From NCBI RefSeq assembly GCF_030378205.1, contig NZ_CP127385.1, forward strand, positions 7,604,001-7,668,000: a stretch of 64,000 bases of DNA. Direction: 5' to 3'. Positions 43,904 to 52,052 of the stretch are shown in pieces. The number at the start of each line of letters is the position of its first letter. The stretch's first letter is position 1. The notes under the pieces were generated by a model. That model saw only the letters and a list, made by a program, of their open reading frames with translations, searched no databases and had not been told where the DNA came from. This stretch comes from Bradyrhizobium sp. NP1 (GTDB taxonomy: Bacteria; Pseudomonadota; Alphaproteobacteria; Rhizobiales; Xanthobacteraceae). A program made the translations under genes and the position numbers.

Positions 43904-43931
43904 ATCATATGCCGATATGGGAATATGTCAA
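43904..43931 (-). promoter_or_regulatory. Sigma70-type promoter and inverted repeat for the ArsR operon
   Basis: On the minus strand TTGACA (43926-43931) and TATGAT (43904-43909) are separated by 16 bases, both near-consensus. The inverted repeat ATATGCC-N6-GGAATAT at 43907-43926 fills the spacer and is well placed for an ArsR-type repressor to block polymerase. The predicted transcription start coincides with the ATG at 43896, so translation may be leaderless. Confidence 0.6.
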
Positions 43932-44428
43932 CGTGGAGAAATCAGGCGGGTCTTGTTGCCGGTCCAGCCGCAGTTGGAAATCGATCCAGGCACTGATCGA
44001 CCAGGGCGAACGGCGCTCGTAACGCGCGGCCTTCAAGTCGATGGGATGTTCAGGAGTTGCGCCAGGCAATGTCTGCGCGTGGCAGCAGCAAGGAGCGCGC
44101 GTAGCGCTGAACGATCCATCGTAGTGGCTATGACGGCCGAGGATACTTCCGGCGGCTGTCTCGCGCAGCGGACCGGAACATCATAGTACTCCAGCGGAAA
44201 CGTAATTATCAGTTTCATCCACGCTGGGGCGCCAGCAGCAGTAGATGCGCGAGAACCTGCCGCACCGACGAGCAGCCAAATCGCCAAACCCTCTCACTCA
44301 AACACACCGTTGGCACGCCGCGGCCAAAGAGATGGTTTGTCAGCACGCCGTAAGCGGCTACCCCTACCATTTCATCGTTACATTGATGCACTTGTTAACC
44401 TCGCGTTCGGCTGTCTACAAACTCCTGC
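43932..44428. other. Intergenic region, nothing assignable
   Basis: About 500 bases between the ArsR promoter and the methyltransferase gene. An 84-codon minus-strand frame (44033-44287) has no recognisable family, ribosome site or biased composition. The stretch may be decayed accessory DNA. Confidence 0.5.
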
Positions 44429-45169
44429 ATGAGCCAGGACGATATTTGGAACGTAGAGACCGCGGCCCGTTACGACACGCCGGGCTCGGGAATGTTCTCG
44501 GACGAGGTCCTCAAGCCAGCCGTGGCGCGTCTCGCCGAGCTTGCCGGGCATGGCTGGGCTCTTGAATTTGCGATTGGGACCGGGCGCGTCGCCGTGCCGC
44601 TAAGGGATGCTGGCGTGCCCGTTGTCGGTATCGAACTGTCGACGGCGATGGTCGATCAACTGCGCACCAAGGCTGATGAGGCACGGATCCCGGTAATCCT
44701 CGGAGACATGGCCACCGCCTCGGCACCAGGGGAATTCGCCCTCGTCTTCCTTGTCTACAACACAGTATCAAACCTGCTGACCCAGACGGAACAGGTGGCG
44801 TGCTTTCGCAACGCGGCGCGCCATCTTGTCCCGGGCGGCCACTTCGTCATCGAGCTTTGGGTGCCTGAACTGCGCCGCTTACCGCCAACGCAGGACGCAG
44901 TCGTCTGGCAGACCCAACCCGGCTATGTCGGTCTGGATACCTATGATGTGGTCAACCAGCACGTCATATCGCACCATTTCCGCTTCAACACGGATGGGCA
45001 GGCGACTTTGGTGCGCTCTCGGCATCGCTATATCTGGCCCTCAGAGCTCGACCTCATGGCGCAGATGGCGGGCTTTGAGCTGGAGAGCAGGCATGCCGAC
45101 TGGATCGGCAACGAATTCACGGCCGAGTCGCGCTCGCATGTGTCCGTCTATCGGCTCGCGCGCGAGTGA
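44429..45169 (+). CDS. Class I SAM-dependent methyltransferase
   Basis: A 246-residue methyltransferase. The SAM-binding motif I is altered to ALEFAIGTGRVAVPL, followed by VVGIELSTAMVDQLR (acidic end of strand 2), ILGDMATA and FVIELWVPELRRL. Proteins of this type often carry a C-terminal beta-rich cap, here about residues 155-215. Substrate unknown. It lies at the end of the accessory region and has no strong ribosome site before its ATG. Confidence 0.86.
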   Translation: MSQDDIWNVETAARYDTPGSGMFSDEVLKPAVARLAELAGHGWALEFAIGTGRVAVPLRDAGVPVVGIELSTAMVDQLRTKADEARIPVILGDMATASAPGEFALVFLVYNTVSNLLTQTEQVACFRNAARHLVPGGHFVIELWVPELRRLPPTQDAVVWQTQPGYVGLDTYDVVNQHVISHHFRFNTDGQATLVRSRHRYIWPSELDLMAQMAGFELESRHADWIGNEFTAESRSHVSVYRLARE

Positions 45170-45216
45170 TAGTAGGGATCGCGCTGACGGGTCGTCGGCT
45201 TGAAACAACGATTGGC

Positions 45217-45942
45217 TTACCGGCACTCGCGCCGCTGTCCGCCGTAGGTCCTGTAGGTGTGGGACGCGGCATCATAGGTGCGAAAATGCGTGCAGCCGGG
45301 CGGACCCCCGCTGCGCACGCGCGGCTCGAGCCCGGCGCGCCTCGGCAAGGGCGATGGAGCCGGCTGAGCCGGCTCGACCGCCGGTTTGCTGTTGGCTTCC
45401 GGTTGCCTCGCGACGACCTCTTCCACCGCCGCAGGCTTGTCGGAGACAGCCGCGCTTTTTTCCTCCGGAGGCGCGGGCTTGTCGGTGGCCGGGCCCTTCT
45501 CCTCTGCGGGCGCGGGCCTGTTTTCCGCTATGGCGCCGGTCTCGTCGGCAGGCGGCTGCTTGTCCGCCGCTGCCGCGCTCTTCTCGTCGACGGGAGCGGC
45601 TTTCTGTTCGCCTGCAGGCCTGGCTTCGACGGCGGCCGGCTTTGCTTCGACGACAGGCGGTGTCGTGTTCGCCGCCTTCTGCCGCTCGATAAAGTCCTTG
45701 CATTGGAAGGGAAAGACGATTTCCCCGGAAACGGTCACGCCGATCGGCATGCAGCTTCCGGGCGGCGGCTCGTCAGCCGTGGGAGCACCGGGCTGGGAGG
45801 GCGACGATTTCGCCGCGACACCTGGCGCCACCGTGCCGGTGGTTTGACCCAAGGCCGCGGTGATCGAGAACACGCTTGACACAAGAAGCGGTGCGCAAAT
45901 CAGCGCGCGCGAACGGCCGTTGTGGCGAGGCAATGAACGCAT
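45217..45942 (-). CDS. Secreted Ala/Pro/Glu/Lys-rich hypothetical protein
   Basis: A 241-residue protein with a signal peptide (LICAPLLVSSVFSITAALGQ), a short folded-looking segment around CMPIGVTVSGEIVFPFQCKDFIERQ, a long low-complexity stretch of Lys/Glu/Pro/Ala units (residues about 90-195), and a conserved-looking Cys-containing end GCTHFRTYDAASHTYRTYGG. No enzyme motifs are seen. The low-complexity part probably spans the periplasm or cell wall, with the two Cys-bearing ends functional. Such proteins are frequent in bradyrhizobia. Confidence 0.72.
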   Translation of the reverse strand: MRSLPRHNGRSRALICAPLLVSSVFSITAALGQTTGTVAPGVAAKSSPSQPGAPTADEPPPGSCMPIGVTVSGEIVFPFQCKDFIERQKAANTTPPVVEAKPAAVEARPAGEQKAAPVDEKSAAAADKQPPADETGAIAENRPAPAEEKGPATDKPAPPEEKSAAVSDKPAAVEEVVARQPEANSKPAVEPAQPAPSPLPRRAGLEPRVRSGGPPGCTHFRTYDAASHTYRTYGGQRRECR

Positions 45943-46113
45943 AACACAACCAATTATTAACTACGGCCCGGACGCCATCACGCCTTCTGGGCGCTCTCGT
46001 GGCACGAACAGGACTACGCGATGGTCCGGGCGCGGCCGGGGAATGGCTGTCGAATTTCCTTCACATTCGGAAAATGCCGATCGCGAAGATCGTGAGGCCT
46101 TATAAAGCAAAAC

Positions 46114-46136
46114 AGACGGCTCATTGCGAGCCGTCT
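46114..46136 (-). terminator. Rho-independent terminator
   Basis: AGACGGCTC and GAGCCGTCT form a perfect 9-bp stem with a 5-base loop. Read on the minus strand it is followed by GTTTTGCTTT, so it terminates the 79-residue gene ending at 46202. Confidence 0.75.
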
Positions 46137-46201
46137 ATTCAAAATGGGATGGAATACCAGGAGCCAGCCGAGGAAGCGCAACCGGGCCGGCCGAGCAATA
46201 T

Positions 46202-46441
46202 TTACGCAGCGATAGCCATTTCCGGCTGTCGCCCAACCGGCGAAGCCAGCGTCCAGTCGGAAGCGAGGCCGTTGCGCAGGCCAAAGTAGCTTTCGAGCTC
46301 GCTGACGGCGCGACGCTCCCATTCCTCGGCCTGGTCGAGCAGCGACCATTTCTGCAGCGGACGGAAGGCGGCCGTCTGACGATACAGCGAAGCGATGGCG
46401 CGATAGCGGCGCACGTTTTCCAGGACAGCGTTCCCACTCAT
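46202..46441 (-). CDS. Small conserved hypothetical protein
   Basis: A 79-residue, mostly helical protein: ENVRRYRAIASLYRQTAAFR, PLQKWSLLDQAEEWERRAVS, ELESYFGLRNG. A GGGGG ribosome site is 5-6 bases before the ATG, and a clear terminator follows the stop. No known domain. The helical pattern rich in Arg/Glu/Trp resembles short bradyrhizobial proteins of unknown function. Confidence 0.68.
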   Translation of the reverse strand: MSGNAVLENVRRYRAIASLYRQTAAFRPLQKWSLLDQAEEWERRAVSELESYFGLRNGLASDWTLASPVGRQPEMAIAA

Positions 46442-46569
46442 TGTTACCCCCGTTACTTGCGTCAGCGGGACTTTGCGCGGGACCGGTTTTCGATTTGATT
46501 AGCCGGCTTGGTAAAAAATATGCATGGTTTGTGAACGGTTGAGTTTCGGGCGCCATGACCTGCCGAGGG

Positions 46570-47055
46570 TCAACCGCTCGGCTTCACCACTGAACGAAAG
46601 ACAGCCGCCGCTTCCTTCGCAATCTGCGCGTCGCTCTCCTTGCTCCTGCCGGCGATCCCGACGGCACCCACCACCTCGCCATTGACGAGGATCGGTGAGC
46701 CGCCGCGCAATGACATGATGCCGGCGGTCACGAAAGCTGTTCGGCCCTGATTGATGCTGTCCTCGATCTCCTCGGTCGGGCGCTGCAGCCGCGCTGCCGT
46801 TCGAGCCTTCTCGATGGCGAGTTCCGCGCTCGCGGCGCGCACGCCATTCATCCGCTCGAAAGCGAGCAGGTCGCCGGCGGGATCGACGATCGCAATCGCC
46901 GAAGGCGCATTGCGCTTCAGCGCGTTCTCCTTCGCGGCCGAAAGCACGCTTTCGGCTCCGGCCTGATCCAGGATCCTGACCTGGATGGTCTGGGCGCTCG
47001 CTGGCGATGCCAGAACGACCGCCAAAAGTCCGATGCAGGCAACAAGTTTTGGCAT
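46570..47055 (-). CDS. GlcG/HbpS family heme-binding-like protein, exported
   Basis: A 161-residue protein with signal peptide MPKLVACIGLLAVVLASPASAQ and a GlcG/HbpS fold: AIAIVDPAGDLLAFERMNGV, SAELAIEKARTAARLQRPTE, and GGSPILVNGEVVGAVGIAGR. Family members bind heme or degrade small ligands, and no specific role is established. The N-terminus is uncertain: in-frame ATGs at 47100 and 47070 precede the chosen 47055 because the region is a 15-base repeat (MAKVA-TAKVA-MTEIA-MPKLV). Confidence 0.85.
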   Translation of the reverse strand: MPKLVACIGLLAVVLASPASAQTIQVRILDQAGAESVLSAAKENALKRNAPSAIAIVDPAGDLLAFERMNGVRAASAELAIEKARTAARLQRPTEEIEDSINQGRTAFVTAGIMSLRGGSPILVNGEVVGAVGIAGRSKESDAQIAKEAAAVFRSVVKPSG

Positions 47056-47100
47056 AGCGATTTCTGTCATGGCGACTTTTGCCGTAGCGACTTTTGCCAT
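47056..47100. repeat. 15-base repeat spanning the start of the GlcG-like gene
   Basis: Units GGCGACTTTTGCCGT (47071-47085) and AGCGACTTTTGCCAT (47086-47100) are near-identical, with a more diverged unit at 47056-47070. They encode pentapeptides MAKVA, TAKVA and MTEIA, and duplicate potential start codons. Confidence 0.7.
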
Positions 47101-47297
47101 AGCGATCTGGCATGCGTTTGAAGCGTCACAGCGCGCGTCGCTGCTCGGCTCGCTCGAGCCCGGCGCCTCACTCCTCATGTAGGGGGAAACAAGCGCCAGA
47201 CGAGCGAAATGCGCATCACAAAAAGGTGGAGAGCGCGCTCACTGAAGTGAGGCGGGCGCAAGCCGGCTCACTACCGGGACCCGGTCAGGTCTTCAGG

Positions 47298-47407
47298 TCT
47301 AGAGCATTTCCGGTTCTGACTGAATCAGAACCGATGCTCGAGATTCTTGTTTTGACGCGTTTTCTTCACGCGAACCGGTACCCACTTCGCTCGAAAACGC
47401 TCTAGAG
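47298..47407. repeat. Interspersed palindromic element with TCTAGAGC ends
   Basis: The element starts TCTAGAGCATTTCCGG and ends GAAAACGCTCTAGAGA, with an internal hairpin CGGTTCTGA-CTGAA-TCAGAACCG and the core CGCGAACCGGTACCCACTTC. A relative lies at 30228-30300. The stop codon TAG of the L,D-transpeptidase gene lies inside its terminal CTCTAGA. Confidence 0.75.
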
Positions 47408-48049
47408 ACCCAGGACGCGCCCGATCTGTGCAGTCCGGCCCGGCGCAAGCACGACGACGGTCGTGCCCATCGATACACGGCCGAACAGATCGATGACATC
47501 GCTGTTGGTCATGCGGATGCAGCCGGACGAGATCGCCTGGCCGATATATTCCGGCTGGTTGGTGCCGTGGATCCGATACAGCGTATCCTTGTTGCCTTCG
47601 TAGAGATAAAGCGCCCGCGCGCCCAAAGGATTGGCCGGGCCTCCGGAAACGCGCGCCGGATAGGGACCGAGCCGGGCCTGGATATCCGCCGTCGGGACCC
47701 AATCCGGCCACTCGGCCATGCGGCCGACGGTTGCGACGCCGGAAAAGGCCATCGCCTCCTCGCCCACCGCCACGCCGTAACGGATCGCCTTGCCGCCGGG
47801 CAGCACATAATAGAGATAGCGCGCATCGGTATCGACCAGGATCGTGCCCGGCCGCTCCCGGCGCTGGTAGTCGACGATGTGCCGCTGATATTGATCGGGG
47901 ATCGAGGCCTGCGCGTAAGGGGGATGGGCCAGCAGCTGCCGGTCCCTTGGTGTCATGGTGGCGTCCGACGACGGCGAGAGCGTCGCCTGCATGCACCCAC
48001 CGAGCAGGAAAACTCCCGCGAGCACCACTGCAGTTGCGGACCTCGACAC
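47402..48049 (-). CDS. L,D-transpeptidase lipoprotein (YkuD domain)
   Basis: A 215-residue lipoprotein starting at GTG 48049 with GAGGACAGG upstream. A lipobox LLGGC at residues 15-19 gives a lipidated N-terminal Cys. The YkuD domain has the catalytic set HGTNQPEYIGQAISSGCIRM (His and the nucleophilic Cys). It forms 3-3 peptidoglycan crosslinks or attaches proteins to the wall in the periplasm. It lies next to a second protein with a related catalytic fold (48197-49171) on the same strand. Confidence 0.92.
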   Translation of the reverse strand: MSRSATAVVLAGVFLLGGCMQATLSPSSDATMTPRDRQLLAHPPYAQASIPDQYQRHIVDYQRRERPGTILVDTDARYLYYVLPGGKAIRYGVAVGEEAMAFSGVATVGRMAEWPDWVPTADIQARLGPYPARVSGGPANPLGARALYLYEGNKDTLYRIHGTNQPEYIGQAISSGCIRMTNSDVIDLFGRVSMGTTVVVLAPGRTAQIGRVLGL

Positions 48050-48196
48050 GGCCTGTCCTCCACGCGTTACACGGCCTCAATGTTGCTGCTTCAATAACGC
48101 TGAAATCAAGGCAATCAGCGTCATCACCCGGCACGGAGGCGAGTGGCCGGCGCCGATGTCGGAGCCGGTCGCGCCTCGAATGGCTTTCCCTTTCAA

Positions 48197-49171
48197 CTAT
48201 AGCGACGACTGTCGCGTGGGCGTGGGCCCGCCCGCAGCGAGATTCGGCACGACTGCCAATCGCTTGATGTCGCCTTTCTGATAGGCGGCCAGGAACTTGT
48301 CGTAGTCCTTGACTGACACGCAGCCATTCGAGTCCCCGTTGGGGCCGAGCATATAGGTGTGGACCAACAGGCCGGTGCGGCCAAGCGCGCTTCCTTCGAC
48401 CGGAAGCATCCGCAACGCCTGAACACCGTGAAACAGCTGCTCGCGCGGCTTCAGCTCATAGACTGCCGGCGGCGTCGCTCCGACCGAACGCTGGCTGACG
48501 TAGCGCGGATCGTCCAGTTTTTCGCCCAGGCCCGAATGGGCCTCCAGCTTGGAGCCATCGGGCAAATAGACCACGCGGGCCGAGATGTCGTAGACCGCCG
48601 TCTGGCCATCATAGCCGCGCGAGGCCAGGTCCGGCGCGGTCGCAAAAATCCCGTCATTCGGTGTCAGCGAGGCGAGCGTCAGGCGATAACGAAACATCCC
48701 CGACAGTTTCTCGAGCAGCGTCGGGTCTTCGGTATGAGCACTGTCACCGTCACCTGGAAGTGGAAGCGCCTTGGCTTCCGAGGGCCGCGGCCGCGGGACC
48801 GGAACGGCCGCTGCGACCACCTGCTGCGCCGGCTCGTTCGGGGTCACCCGGTCCCAGCTTTCGGTTGTCGGCACCTGAGGCAGGGAGACGTTGACGACCT
48901 GGAGCTTGATGTCCGAACCGGAGGACCGCGGCTTTTCCTGATGCACGGAAAACCCGCCCAGATCGAGAAACGACTCGCGAATCCTTGAGGCGGGGGAGTC
49001 GGTCGAAGCCGTCGAAGGCGGGATCGCAGCGACGGAGTCGCTGATCCAGGACTCGTCCATCCAGGCCGCTGCCGCGGAAGCCACGGCGAAGGCTGCAATG
49101 ACAACGCTCGCCGGCCCCGCCCATCGGCGGCGCCGAGCATCCGCACCAGCGATCCTTGTGCCGTGATGCAT
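48197..49171 (-). CDS. DUF2778 (Tlde1-like) domain protein, membrane-anchored
   Basis: A 324-residue protein with an N-terminal hydrophobic segment (WAGPASVVIAAFAVASAAAAW), a long Pro/Ser linker to about residue 175, and a C-terminal DUF2778 domain: AVYDISARVVYLPDGSKLEA, GLGEKLDDPRYVSQRSVGAT, and the catalytic His/Cys pair in VHTYMLGPNGDSNGCVSV. The domain is related to L,D-transpeptidases, and in Tlde1 toxins it cleaves or exchanges peptidoglycan peptides. No type VI secretion genes or immunity gene lie nearby, so a housekeeping wall role is more likely. Confidence 0.87.
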   Translation of the reverse strand: MHHGTRIAGADARRRRWAGPASVVIAAFAVASAAAAWMDESWISDSVAAIPPSTASTDSPASRIRESFLDLGGFSVHQEKPRSSGSDIKLQVVNVSLPQVPTTESWDRVTPNEPAQQVVAAAVPVPRPRPSEAKALPLPGDGDSAHTEDPTLLEKLSGMFRYRLTLASLTPNDGIFATAPDLASRGYDGQTAVYDISARVVYLPDGSKLEAHSGLGEKLDDPRYVSQRSVGATPPAVYELKPREQLFHGVQALRMLPVEGSALGRTGLLVHTYMLGPNGDSNGCVSVKDYDKFLAAYQKGDIKRLAVVPNLAAGGPTPTRQSSL

Positions 49172-49596
49172 TCAATCCCCAACGGCGTCCCGCGAAACGA
49201 ATCCCCCATATCGGGGACGCCACCCCCATCATGCAGATCGGACTGAGGCAAAATATGGGCGATCCGCCCGATGGAGGGGCAAGAAAGCTGTCCTGCGGCC
49301 TCCCCCGGGGAGGGGGCAGGCCCATCGCGGCGGCATCCGCTTGGCGACGCCGTCCGGCCGCGACGCTTGCGACCACCGCTCCCGGGCGCCCGGCCCAGCC
49401 GGATCCCCTCAAATTGTCCGGCCTTTGAAGAGAAAAACCCGAGACATTGCCGCTTGTTTGCGGCGAAACGGACCGCCGCGAAGCGGCCTGCCGGCCCGCA
49501 GGCGAGAGATATCTGTTGCGGGCAGGACCGCTCTGTCCCTATCTTAGGCTGTAGCCCGCAAAGCAGTCGGATAGGTTTCCGTCCAGGAGGACCGTC
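49172..49596. other. Intergenic region, one GC hairpin
   Basis: About 425 bases separating the divergent DUF2778 and HdeD genes. It contains the short perfect hairpin CCTCCCC-C-GGGGAGG near 49299-49314 and GC-rich inverted stretches near 49485-49502. No coding frame is supported and no FixK-type box was found, unlike the next promoters. Confidence 0.5.
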
Positions 49597-50190
49597 ATGA
49601 CAAGCGTCTCGGATAGCTCACAAGTCCCCGGCCTCAACTCAGCCATCGCACCGCTTCGCGCAAAGTGGGGCTGGATCGTCGCGCTCGGCGTCGTTTACGT
49701 CATTGCCGGCTTCATCGCGCTCGGCAGTATCGTGATGGCGACGGTCGCCAGCGTGCTCGTCGTCGGCATCATGATGATCGTTGCCGGCGTCGCCGAAGTC
49801 ATCAACGCGTTCCAGATCAAGACCTGGGGCAAGTTCCTGCTCTGGGTGCTGCTCGGTGTCCTCTATATCATCGCCGGCTTCATCACCTTCGACAATCCGC
49901 TGTTCGCCGCCGTGCTGCTCACGCTGCTGCTCGGCGCATCGCTGATCGCTTCCGGCGTGATGCGGATCGTTCTCGCCTTCAGCATGAAGTCCGAGATGCC
50001 GTGGATCTGGGTGGCGCTGTCCGGCGCCGTCACGCTGCTGCTCGGGCTCCTGATCGTCGCGCGCTGGCCGGTCAACAGCGTCTATATCCTCGGCCTGTTC
50101 CTCGGCATCGACCTGATCATCGCGGGCACGGGCTGGATCGGACTCGGCTTCGGCCTGCATCGCAATCCGGCCGGCGTCACTTCCCGCTGA
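49597..50190 (+). CDS. HdeD family membrane protein
   Basis: A 197-residue protein with six hydrophobic helices and the DUF308/HdeD pattern (GWIVALGVVYVIAGFIALGS, LLGVLYIIAGFITFDNPLFA, PVNSVYILGLFLGIDLIIAG). HdeD proteins are linked to acid resistance in enterics, but in alphaproteobacteria the role is unproven. The ATG at 49597 follows CCAGGAGGACC. Its last 14 bases overlap the 3' end of the convergent mla gene. Confidence 0.9.
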   Translation: MTSVSDSSQVPGLNSAIAPLRAKWGWIVALGVVYVIAGFIALGSIVMATVASVLVVGIMMIVAGVAEVINAFQIKTWGKFLLWVLLGVLYIIAGFITFDNPLFAAVLLTLLLGASLIASGVMRIVLAFSMKSEMPWIWVALSGAVTLLLGLLIVARWPVNSVYILGLFLGIDLIIAGTGWIGLGFGLHRNPAGVTSR

Positions 50191-51289
50191 CCGAGACGGT
50201 CCACTGCACGAGCTCCCGGGCAAGGCTGCCGAAGGCCTGGTTGAAGGCTGCGGCCGCCGTCGCCGGGGTCACGGTGTCGATCGGGGCCGACTGCTCGAAG
50301 ATGCGCGCCGCGCGCAGATGGCCGCCGCCGTCGACGAGCTTGGCCGACAGCGCGATCGTCGCTTTCGGCCGTGGCGCGACCGCGATGTCGAACTGGCGCA
50401 GGTCGATCAAAAGACGCGTCCCGCCCTCGCTCATCGCATCGGCGCGCAACGGCGCATGCGCGATGTCATAGTTTTCGAAACTCTGCAGCAGTCTTGCCTG
50501 AACCAGCGCCGGCAGGCTGTCGCTCCACTGCGCGTTGTCGAAATCCTCGTGCGGCTCCTCGCTGCCCGCAAACAGCAGGCGCTGCGTCTGCAGCCGCGTC
50601 GTCGCCGTCGGCTCGGCGAGCGCGAGCCCGCTTTCCAGCTGACGCTTCGGCGCGTCGAAGCTCCGCGCCGCATCGAGGTCATAGACGATCTTGCGCGGCG
50701 GCGTCGCCCCGCCGGTCATCCGCTCCAGCCCCGCCACGATACCCTCGAGCCGCGGGGTGTTGCGCGCCAGCCCTTCCGTGAACGTGCTCAAATTGGTGAT
50801 CGCATCATGCAGCGGCGCGGCGTTCTCCGACAGCACGGCGTCGACCCGGCGCAGCGCGTCGCGCGCGGCCTGCGTCATGCTCTGGCCGGCGCCCTTCTCG
50901 GCGACCAGCGCGCCGCGCACCGGCGGCGCCGATGCGCTCTCGCCGCCCTCGAGCGACACCACGGGCACGCCGGTCAGGCCCTGAAATTCGAGGCCGACCT
51001 TGGTGTCGGCGCGAACCGGGGTGCGCTCGGCGACCGCGATGGTCGCGTCGATCTCGCGCGGCCGATCGGCGGCGAGCTCGAGCGCGGTGACCTCGCCGAC
51101 GCGAATGCCGTTGAACAGCACCGCTGCCCCGACCAGCAGGCCCGGCACCGGCTCGCGGAACACGATCGCATAGGTCTCGCGCTTTCCGATCCCGCCGGCA
51201 TTGTTCAGCCAGTAGACGAAGCCGAACACGGCGACGATCGCGGCGAGCACGAAGGCGCCGACGACGATATAGGGTGCCCGTGTTTCCAT
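50177..51289 (-). CDS. mlaD: MlaD-type MCE protein fused to a PqiC/ABC_trans_aux domain
   Basis: A 370-residue periplasmic lipid-binding subunit. One transmembrane helix (about 7-30), an MCE domain (YAIVFREPVPGLLVGAAVLF, NGIRVGEV, KVGLEFQGLTGVPVVSLEGG), a helical linker (about 120-195), then a domain from about residue 200 resembling the auxiliary lipoprotein PqiC (QRLLFAGSEEPHEDFDNAQW, ENYDIAHAPLRADAM). PqiC is usually a separate lipoprotein, so here both are one polypeptide tethered to the inner membrane. Third gene of the MlaE-MlaF-MlaD operon. Confidence 0.86.
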   Translation of the reverse strand: METRAPYIVVGAFVLAAIVAVFGFVYWLNNAGGIGKRETYAIVFREPVPGLLVGAAVLFNGIRVGEVTALELAADRPREIDATIAVAERTPVRADTKVGLEFQGLTGVPVVSLEGGESASAPPVRGALVAEKGAGQSMTQAARDALRRVDAVLSENAAPLHDAITNLSTFTEGLARNTPRLEGIVAGLERMTGGATPPRKIVYDLDAARSFDAPKRQLESGLALAEPTATTRLQTQRLLFAGSEEPHEDFDNAQWSDSLPALVQARLLQSFENYDIAHAPLRADAMSEGGTRLLIDLRQFDIAVAPRPKATIALSAKLVDGGGHLRAARIFEQSAPIDTVTPATAAAAFNQAFGSLARELVQWTVSVSGK

Positions 51290-51305
51290 TGTTGTTCTCC
51301 CGGCC

Positions 51306-52052
51306 TCAGGCGCCGTTCAGGTGAAGCATCTGGGCGCGGGCGCCATGAAAATACGCCCTGACCCAGGGATGATCGGATTCCAGCACGCTCGACAGCGGGC
51401 CGAGCGCGGCGATCTTGCCGTCCGCGAGCGCCGCGACGCGATCGCACACCGCAGCCAGCGTGTTGAGATCGTGGGTGATCATGAAGACGGTGAAGCGCAG
51501 CGTCCGCTGCAGCGTCTTGATCAGCGCGTCGAATTCGCCGGCCGCGATCGGATCGAGGCCCGAGGTCGGCTCGTCGAGGAACAGCAGCGCGGGATCGAGT
51601 GCGAGCGCGCGGGCCAGCGCGACGCGCTTGGTCATGCCGCCGGAGAGCTCGGATGGAAACTTGTCGCCATCGCCGGCGCGAAGTCCGACCATTTCGAGCT
51701 TGGCATTGGCGATCTCGTCCAGAAGTTCCGGCGAGAGGTGAGCGGCCTCGCGCAGCGGAAACTGGATGTTCTGCCGCGCGTTGAGCGCCGAGAACAGCGC
51801 GCCCTGCTGGAACAGCACGCCGCGACGGCCGCCGCCCGCCTCGGACTCGAACGCGATTTCGCCGCTGCGCTTTGGCAGCAGCCCGATCAGCGTCCGCATC
51901 AGCACCGACTTGCCGCCGCCGGACGCTCCGACCAGCCCCAGGATCTCGCCCCGGCGCACGTCGAGCGAGAGATGGTCGAGCACGATGCGCTGGCCGAATC
52001 CGACCACGAGGTCGCGGACATGGATGGCGGCGGGATGGTCCGGCATCGTCAC
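51306..52052 (-). CDS. mlaF: Mla-type ABC transporter ATP-binding protein
   Basis: A 248-residue ATPase: Walker A GASGGGKSVLM, Q-loop VLFQQGALFSALN, signature ELSGGMTKRVALARAL (the SGGM form typical of MlaF), Walker B LLFLDEPTSGLDP, H-loop FMITHDLNTL. It drives phospholipid movement between membranes with the adjacent permease and MCE protein. The start GTG at 52052 overlaps the mlaE stop (GTGA); ATG 52046 is an alternative. Confidence 0.92.
   Translation of the reverse strand: MTMPDHPAAIHVRDLVVGFGQRIVLDHLSLDVRRGEILGLVGASGGGKSVLMRTLIGLLPKRSGEIAFESEAGGGRRGVLFQQGALFSALNARQNIQFPLREAAHLSPELLDEIANAKLEMVGLRAGDGDKFPSELSGGMTKRVALARALALDPALLFLDEPTSGLDPIAAGEFDALIKTLQRTLRFTVFMITHDLNTLAAVCDRVAALADGKIAALGPLSSVLESDHPWVRAYFHGARAQMLHLNGA

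Noticed and set aside
44033..44287. 84-codon minus-strand frame in the gap before the methyltransferase
   Set aside because: No ribosome site, no family resemblance and no coding-like composition; left as intergenic.
48197..49171. DUF2778 protein as a type VI secretion effector
   Set aside because: No immunity gene, adaptor or secretion genes nearby, and the protein has its own membrane anchor; kept as a wall enzyme.
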